Made by a program: the position numbers and the translations under genes. Below are positions 16,423 through 21,547 of a stretch of DNA of 21,547 nucleotides, in pieces; position 1 is the stretch's first letter; every line of letters starts with the position of its first letter. The DNA lies in assembly GCA_008000375.1 (NCBI GenBank), contig SMOI01000079.1, positions 1 to 21,547 of the forward strand. Direction: 5' to 3'. The stretch is from Poteriospumella lacustris. Its lineage: Eukaryota; Sar; Chrysophyceae; Chromulinales; Dinobryaceae. The notes below the pieces were generated by a model. The model did not search any database, had not been told where the DNA came from, and worked only from the letters and a program-made list of their open reading frames with translations.

Positions 16423-19125
16423 TTATACGGCGAGGTCACCATCAACTCCAACCTGCGAAGCCGACTCAACCCATGCGACGTCCTCGTGCCATTGACATCG
16501 CAGAGCATACTTGCTGCGCATCGCTAGCCCCGGAGGATACCAAAGCAAGTCGCCAAAGAAGGTCACCCAATGCAAGAATTCGGTTGGATTATCACAGGGA
16601 TGCAATCGCTGAGAGGCGATATGATCACGAGCCAGTGGTGGCGGTGGGTCGTCGCTGCTCACGGTCTCCTCGCCGTCAACGTCGTCACTGTGGTCCGACG
16701 TCACGAAAACATCTCGACCGGCCACCACAATCGTATCGGCGACATTGTCAAAGACTACCACCTGTCGTACTCCAAAGACTTGGGCGATATGACGCAGCAA
16801 CGCACGGTATTGACCATCCTTATGCAAATGGAAATGAGCAATGCCCTGTTGAGGCCGTAACAATCGTCGGATGCGATCCAACGAGTCTATCACCTGGGGA
16901 ACAAAGGCCATACTCTGTCCAGAATGCTGAACGCTGTTCCATTCCAAGACACGCCCATCGTAAGCATCAAACACGATGTGATCGTAGAAACAGTGGTGAT
17001 CTGGTCGATCATTGTCATCGCGGCTATCAATCGCATCCTGAAGGCAAATCGCCTGCGTAGCTGCACGGTACTCGATGTACTGGAAGGCGTTCGCCCAGAT
17101 AAAATACGACGTGTTGCAGTGCTCCGTCATGGCATTGGAACTGTTGGTAGAGGCTGACGACGATGGCGCAGCTGAGTGGAGAGGCCAATCGCGTAGGTAC
17201 CATCCACTGGTATCGTCAGCCGTCTGGTTGGGCGGTGTGACCAGCTGTTTGATGCCACAAATCATCGCAGCCCATGACGTCAACACTGGAGCAGGTTCCT
17301 GTGCACTTAATTCAAACGGTACAGAGGGTGCGTGATCATTGTCGAACCATTGAGCCGCCTGGAAATACCGACGATACATGTCAATGGTCGCGGCATCGAT
17401 GTCCACACTCTCGATGTAACTGCCGGGGAAATACAGGCGTAGAAACGTCGTCAAGGACCCGCCACCCAGCCCTGCAATCATTATACGTGGTGGATTTGTG
17501 GGTAATCTCGCTGCTGTCGAAGCAGCGTGAGCATCACCGTCAGCGTCGATGGCTTCACGTAAGCGATCACGGTACTTGCGATACGATACGAGCCACAGGG
17601 GGTCCGGTACGAGCGCAAAGGCAGGTACGACATGGAGATGGATGTAGGAGTGCATGGAGTCCTGCAATCCAATGCAAAGCGTGCCTTGCACTGTGGTTTC
17701 GGTGGGATTGGCGCCTGCCGTCGGTGTCAGACAAGCCAACGTCACAGCAGTCGAACAGCCAGCGCCAGCTCGAGCATGAATCGATGCTAACATCGTTTTC
17801 TCTGCTGCGGTAAATAGTGATGCCTGCCTTCCCGACGACGACACGGGCAACTTACGAGGCTTAGTGGTGATGGAAGAAAAGAATGAAGCATCCTCGGTAC
17901 CGCTGTGCGATTCCAACGACGGCGAATACACGCGTCGATTATCCGTCTTCCCGGCCATCGTCGCAGCGTATACGTCACGAATCCATAGACTACAGTGCCA
18001 AGCGTCCTTCGTGTCGCTGTCTTCGGCTTGCAATGTGCGCTGAAGTGCCTGTTGGAAGCGAGCAAGCTCATTATTCCAAGATTGTCCCTGCAGAAACTGC
18101 AGCATTTCCAGTTGATTCAAGACGTCCTGGGCACGGAGGAGACACAAGCGTTGCATAGACATCTTCTTCGGTGCTTCACGGTGTAAATCACGAACGAGAG
18201 GGGATTGAAACATCACAAAGCGTTGTTTGTGTGCTTGCACTTCCTCTGCCAATGCCGTATCACTCCAATTCGTGGCGTAGATCGTCAGCAAATCTTGACG
18301 ATAAAAACGATAGACAGCGGTGTCCGCCACACACTTCTCATCGAGAAGATATGGAATGATTGACTCAGATATATAATGCTCCAACCATCTCACAGCAACA
18401 TGGCGCAATGGACTATCTCGAATTGAAGCCGTAAGTTCAGCAATATCGAGCGTCAGGCCATCGTCCTTCAGGTAGGGGCGAAGCAGCAACGGGTTGCAAT
18501 ACGCCGCGCGTTGATATGGCTCGTTCCATTTCCGCGCATAGTATGGATCATCGTAAGCCAGTAATGACGTCACGATTGACTGGGCTGCGGCAACGAAATC
18601 TTCTGCGACTTGCAGGCAATCGATGATCTCCTGGTGCGTCAGGAGCAGAGTCCCAGGCGGCAAAATCTCATACAGACTACGCAAGCGCGATGCGAGATAA
18701 CGCAAGGCGCTTCTTTCATTTGCCAATGACACAATCTGTGTTCGCGGTAGAACGCCATCAAAGTGCCGCCAAAGCCACGACATGTCGTGTTCAATGGCCA
18801 GCGACAATCGCATGGCGTGCAGATAAGGGTGGTGATAAGGAAACTTCGCCTTCTCCTCAACGGGACATGATCCCGTCATAAACACAGGAATCTTTGAATT
18901 TTCCCGATGAAGTTCAGTCAATGCCTCATCATCAAAAGAGAAAAAGAACTCGTTGCGGTCGAGCATGCCGGTCGTTTGAGTGAACAGGAACGGATGCTTC
19001 ACCAGCTTCTCGAGCCATTCGAACGCATAGCTATCATCATTTTCGTCAGATGCGCTCCCTCTTTGTATCTTTACCAAACAAATGACTGCCACAAGAATGC
19101 AGAAGCCTGTGCTAAAGAGCCACAT
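16423..19125 (-). CDS. Membrane-anchored protein with C-terminal spermidine synthase-like domain
   Basis: This intronless gene encodes 900 residues; the ATG has A at -3. Residues about 3-20 are a hydrophobic signal peptide or signal anchor. Residues about 30-540 are mostly helical with no family I recognise. From about 545 a Rossmann AdoMet-type fold begins: GLGGGSL (glycine loop 552-556), then VDID at 574-577 as the acidic residue after strand 2, and FDAYDG at 719-724 where spermidine synthases have their catalytic Asp strand. RRLLRPQQGIAHF and a FDNVADTIVVAG end follow. About 100 low-complexity residues separate the second and later motifs. This family includes polyamine synthases and METTL13-like methyltransferases; which one applies is open. 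A secretory-pathway location is inferred from the N-terminus. The gene converges with the exostosin/DUF3431-like gene. Confidence 0.75.
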   Translation of the reverse strand: MWLFSTGFCILVAVICLVKIQRGSASDENDDSYAFEWLEKLVKHPFLFTQTTGMLDRNEFFFSFDDEALTELHRENSKIPVFMTGSCPVEEKAKFPYHHPYLHAMRLSLAIEHDMSWLWRHFDGVLPRTQIVSLANERSALRYLASRLRSLYEILPPGTLLLTHQEIIDCLQVAEDFVAAAQSIVTSLLAYDDPYYARKWNEPYQRAAYCNPLLLRPYLKDDGLTLDIAELTASIRDSPLRHVAVRWLEHYISESIIPYLLDEKCVADTAVYRFYRQDLLTIYATNWSDTALAEEVQAHKQRFVMFQSPLVRDLHREAPKKMSMQRLCLLRAQDVLNQLEMLQFLQGQSWNNELARFQQALQRTLQAEDSDTKDAWHCSLWIRDVYAATMAGKTDNRRVYSPSLESHSGTEDASFFSSITTKPRKLPVSSSGRQASLFTAAEKTMLASIHARAGAGCSTAVTLACLTPTAGANPTETTVQGTLCIGLQDSMHSYIHLHVVPAFALVPDPLWLVSYRKYRDRLREAIDADGDAHAASTAARLPTNPPRIMIAGLGGGSLTTFLRLYFPGSYIESVDIDAATIDMYRRYFQAAQWFDNDHAPSVPFELSAQEPAPVLTSWAAMICGIKQLVTPPNQTADDTSGWYLRDWPLHSAAPSSSASTNSSNAMTEHCNTSYFIWANAFQYIEYRAATQAICLQDAIDSRDDNDRPDHHCFYDHIVFDAYDGRVLEWNSVQHSGQSMAFVPQVIDSLDRIRRLLRPQQGIAHFHLHKDGQYRALLRHIAQVFGVRQVVVFDNVADTIVVAGRDVFVTSDHSDDVDGEETVSSDDPPPPLARDHIASQRLHPCDNPTEFLHWVTFFGDLLWYPPGLAMRSKYALRCQWHEDVAWVESASQVGVDGDLAV

Positions 19126-19635
19126 TCTGGATGGACGTTGAACGGTTGAAGGACGTTGAATGGGATGATCACAAGCGCATTATATTTCTTGACTTTCAAC
19201 GACACTATGTCGAATATTACCCCCTAAGCATTCGTTTTGGATTATCTGTTTGTGAAACAAACCCCTTCGAAAATAAACTTATGTCCTCCGTGACGATTGG
19301 TCTTGCCGTCTTCTTGCCCCATGTCCTCGCCGCGTCGTCGTCATCATGGCAACGATTGCCCAGCCCGTTCTGAGATCTGGAACATCTGAGCTGGAAGTGT
19401 GTTCTATAGGTAGCCGTTTCGCAAAAAGTCGGTGGGCACGACTGCATGATGACGATGTCGTATCGATGGGTCGATTTGATTTTCTTCTTTCCCATTTCGT
19501 CGTGAGTTTCGCAAATTACTGCCGATCCTTGCAGCTGGATGTGCATTTTTGATTGGCAACATTGTGATAATTTCTCCATTGATTGTTTTATGACTTCATG
19601 ATCTCCAGGAATATTGGTTGAACAACGTAGCAACG
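19126..19635. promoter_or_regulatory. Divergent promoter region between synthase-like and SAP-RCC1 genes
   Basis: This 510-bp spacer separates divergent start codons. It holds a direct repeat GGACGTTGAA (19133-19142 and 19151-19160) just upstream of the minus-strand gene, and an inverted CCAAT (ATTGG) at 19296-19300 beside a TGACG. Short open frames here, such as one starting ATGTCCTCC at 19281, are not supported as genes. Confidence 0.45.
19133..19160. repeat. 10-bp direct repeat
   Basis: GGACGTTGAA occurs at 19133-19142 and 19151-19160 with the related CGGTTGAA between. It sits within 40 bp of the minus-strand start codon at 19125, so it falls in the likely 5' leader. It may be simple duplication. 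Confidence 0.6.
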
Positions 19636-21249
19636 ATGTCAGCTCTCGATGTATTGCGACAGATCAAACAGTTGCGACGCTCCCAGGATACTGGAGCGAA
19701 GGTGGTAGAATGGGGAAATGCAGACTTTATAAACAGTGTCGGGCTAGAAAATTTGACTCGGAAGGAGCTCCGCAACCACTTGGAAGCCAGAGATTTAGAA
19801 ACGACAGGAACACGTCTTGAGTTGATGGAACGGCTTCGCAGCTCATTGGCAGACGAACAGCTTCACAAATTCGCATACGTGGAGGCTCTTGATACTGAGC
19901 AAATGATTCAAGCTGATTTAGAAGAACGAGGATCAGTGTACGTATGTGGCCTGAACGATAAAGGGCAGTTAGGGCTGGGTGATTTGGATTCGAAGAAGAT
20001 ATTCACGCCGATTTCAGGTCTGCGAGGCGTCGGCGTCATATTTGTCACTTGTGGCGGCGATATGTCTTATGCTGTGACGCAAGAGCACGATGTATATGTT
20101 TGGGGCGGAGGTGGAGTGGGCCGGACTGGAATCAACCCACATGCGCATCGAAAGAAAGGTGCACCGCGTCCTGATAAGAATTATCTTGAGCCGCAGGTTG
20201 TTGTCGACTTGGCAGGTGAAGAATGTACTTCAGTTGCGGTGGGATCATCACATTGCTTGGCCCTTGGTCGTGGAGGCGATTGCTTTGTCTGGGGAGACAA
20301 CGAGTCTGGACAGCTGGGCATCGGCAACTTCGACAACAAAGTTACTATCAGCGTCAACAACAGCTTCCCACCTATTCATCAAGTCAGTTGTGGCGCAAAT
20401 CATTCCGCAGTCTTAACAAAAACCAATCAAGTATACATGTGGGGCCATGGATACAATGGTCGTTTGGGTATCGGCGAAACAGAGCGCATCGGTGCCGATG
20501 AGAAAATGAAGCATTTCTTTCCTGTTCCCTCACAGATTCGAACTCTGGAGGCAGTAACACAGGTCTCTTGTGGTGCGGATCATGCTTTAGCCATTGGTTC
20601 TTCTGGAGTCTGGTCATGGGGGTGTGGATCAGGGCACAAGCTTGGTCTTGGTGACGTGCGAGATCGGTCCGAACCGAACTTGGTTCCTAAGCTGCGAGGA
20701 CGAAGCATACGGCAAGTGGTCGCATCCACCTGGTTTTCGATGGCCATCGTGCAGTATCCACCTATCTTAAGCGGTGGTTATCTCTACACGTGGGGGTCAG
20801 GTTATTATGGACAGTTGGCACATGGAACGAAGTCGGTGTTGGAACAGCCGGAAATCGTAGAGTATTTCGTGCACTGCCACACGATGTTGAAAATGATCGC
20901 TGGCGGGCCCAATCACTGTCTCGCTGTCACTCAAGAGGGTGAGCTTTATTCCTGGGGCAACAATACGTTTGGGGCGCTCGGGCGGAAAATTGACGAGAAG
21001 GACGTCCAATTCACCCCCATGCCGGGTCATGTACCGGGCTTCGGTGCGCTGTTTGGTCGCATCGGACGAGGCTTTCCACGGTCCATTGCTTGCGGCCGGG
21101 ACTTCTCCGTCGTGGCATCTTATCCATACGAAGGACCGGACTTCCTCATCGCCACCAAGCTGATGGAGGAAGCCAAGATTCGCGAGCAAGAGGCATTGCT
21201 CACTCAGAACCGGGAACGCAACGACAGCAACGCGTACGCTCACAGCTAG
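19636..21249 (+). CDS. SAP domain / RCC1 repeat protein
   Basis: This intronless gene encodes 537 residues. The frame is open upstream through a TTG at 19618, but the first ATG, at 19636, has A at -3. Residues about 36-72 fit a SAP motif (LTRKELRNHLEARDL, then GTRLELMERL), a helix-loop-helix that binds AT-rich DNA. From about 95 to 510 come RCC1 repeats with the usual signatures: VYVCGLNDKGQLGLGD, VYVWGGGGVGRTG, CFVWGDNESGQLGIG, VYMWGHGYNGRLGIG, VWSWGCGSGHKLGLGD, LYTWGSGYYGQLAHG and LYSWGNNTFGALG. These seven motifs fit a seven-bladed propeller. By family it could bind chromatin or act with small GTPases; SAP favours a nuclear role. Its 3' end faces the partial gene 129 bp away. Confidence 0.9.
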   Translation: MSALDVLRQIKQLRRSQDTGAKVVEWGNADFINSVGLENLTRKELRNHLEARDLETTGTRLELMERLRSSLADEQLHKFAYVEALDTEQMIQADLEERGSVYVCGLNDKGQLGLGDLDSKKIFTPISGLRGVGVIFVTCGGDMSYAVTQEHDVYVWGGGGVGRTGINPHAHRKKGAPRPDKNYLEPQVVVDLAGEECTSVAVGSSHCLALGRGGDCFVWGDNESGQLGIGNFDNKVTISVNNSFPPIHQVSCGANHSAVLTKTNQVYMWGHGYNGRLGIGETERIGADEKMKHFFPVPSQIRTLEAVTQVSCGADHALAIGSSGVWSWGCGSGHKLGLGDVRDRSEPNLVPKLRGRSIRQVVASTWFSMAIVQYPPILSGGYLYTWGSGYYGQLAHGTKSVLEQPEIVEYFVHCHTMLKMIAGGPNHCLAVTQEGELYSWGNNTFGALGRKIDEKDVQFTPMPGHVPGFGALFGRIGRGFPRSIACGRDFSVVASYPYEGPDFLIATKLMEEAKIREQEALLTQNRERNDSNAYAHS

Positions 21250-21378
21250 CGTGTTGTCGCCATGTAGTCAGCCACCCATTGTATTTATGTATGTAAACCT
21301 CTAGTCTAGTCAAAGTAGACTCATGTAAAGACTATTTCATCCGAGATAGAGCTATGACGACGGAAAACGACGATGTGG

Positions 21379-21547
21379 CTATGCTGCGGTGGTCTCCTTG
21401 CCGCTGCTGGTGAGGGGCGTCGAGGTACCATGGGAGGAAGAAGAAGGGGCGATTCCTTGGGACGTACGTGACGCATGAATCAAGGAAACCATTTGAATCG
21501 CATCCTGTTGGATCCGCGTTTTCAAGGCCAACCTGTTGTACGGACGA
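21379..21547 (-). CDS. C-terminal fragment of an unidentified protein, truncated by the window edge
   Basis: A frame open from the right edge to TAG at 21379-21381 encodes about 55 residues. It starts with a helical Arg/Leu/Gln-rich stretch including IQQDAIQMVSLIH and ends in a Ser/Thr/Pro-rich tail. Convergent placement with SAP-RCC1 matches the layout elsewhere in the window. No family is recognised and the frame could be chance. Confidence 0.45.
   Translation of the reverse strand, partial: RPYNRLALKTRIQQDAIQMVSLIHASRTSQGIAPSSSSHGTSTPLTSSGKETTAA

Noticed and set aside
16473-17060. 195-codon Arg-rich ORF on the + strand, and others like it up to 18860
   Set aside because: They are antisense shadows of the 900-residue synthase-like gene, whose frame has recognisable motifs throughout its C-terminal half.
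19281-19373. Short ORF resembling a signal peptide (MSSVTIGLAVFLPHVLA)
   Set aside because: It is only about 30 codons, lies in a divergent promoter, and is not joined in frame to SAP-RCC1 by any convincing splice site.

Overview
This is a nuclear segment from a microbial eukaryote. Three genes carry short spliceosomal introns (57-79 bp, GT-AG, mostly GTA donors, TAG or CAG acceptors). Start codons sit in good Kozak contexts (A or G at -3). The proteins include THO complex, F-box/Kelch, U-box and RCC1-type families. Two bacterial-type response-regulator receiver domains inside a eukaryotic gene argue against an animal. I read this as a protist, perhaps a stramenopile such as an oomycete or diatom relative, but the sequence alone does not settle the lineage.

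Layout, left to right. 484-2814 (+): receiver / peroxiredoxin-like / receiver fusion. 3056-5539 (-): U-box joined to a dynamin-type GTPase with a Cys-rich tail. 6095-6955 (+): two-exon histidine phosphatase. 7809-10509 (-): ten-exon THO complex subunit 1 (THOC1/HPR1) homologue with a long acidic tail. 10914-12152 (+): F-box-like plus six-bladed Kelch propeller. 12622-15906 (+): exostosin-like segment fused to a DUF3431-like segment, three exons plus one unresolved frame change. 16423-19125 (-): membrane-anchored protein with a C-terminal spermidine synthase-like Rossmann domain. 19636-21249 (+): SAP plus RCC1 repeats. 21379-21547 (-): 3' end of a gene that leaves the window.

Strands almost alternate, giving four convergent pairs and three divergent promoter regions. 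No operon-like pathway is evident. Shared themes are only inferential: two possible ubiquitin-ligase components (U-box and F-box), two nuclear/RNA-export or chromatin-type proteins (THOC1, SAP-RCC1), and two convergent secretory-pathway-type proteins (exostosin/DUF3431 and the anchored synthase-like protein).

The most unusual content is the domain fusions: receiver-peroxiredoxin-receiver, U-box-dynamin, and exostosin-DUF3431. No tRNA, rRNA, transposase or CRISPR array was recognised.
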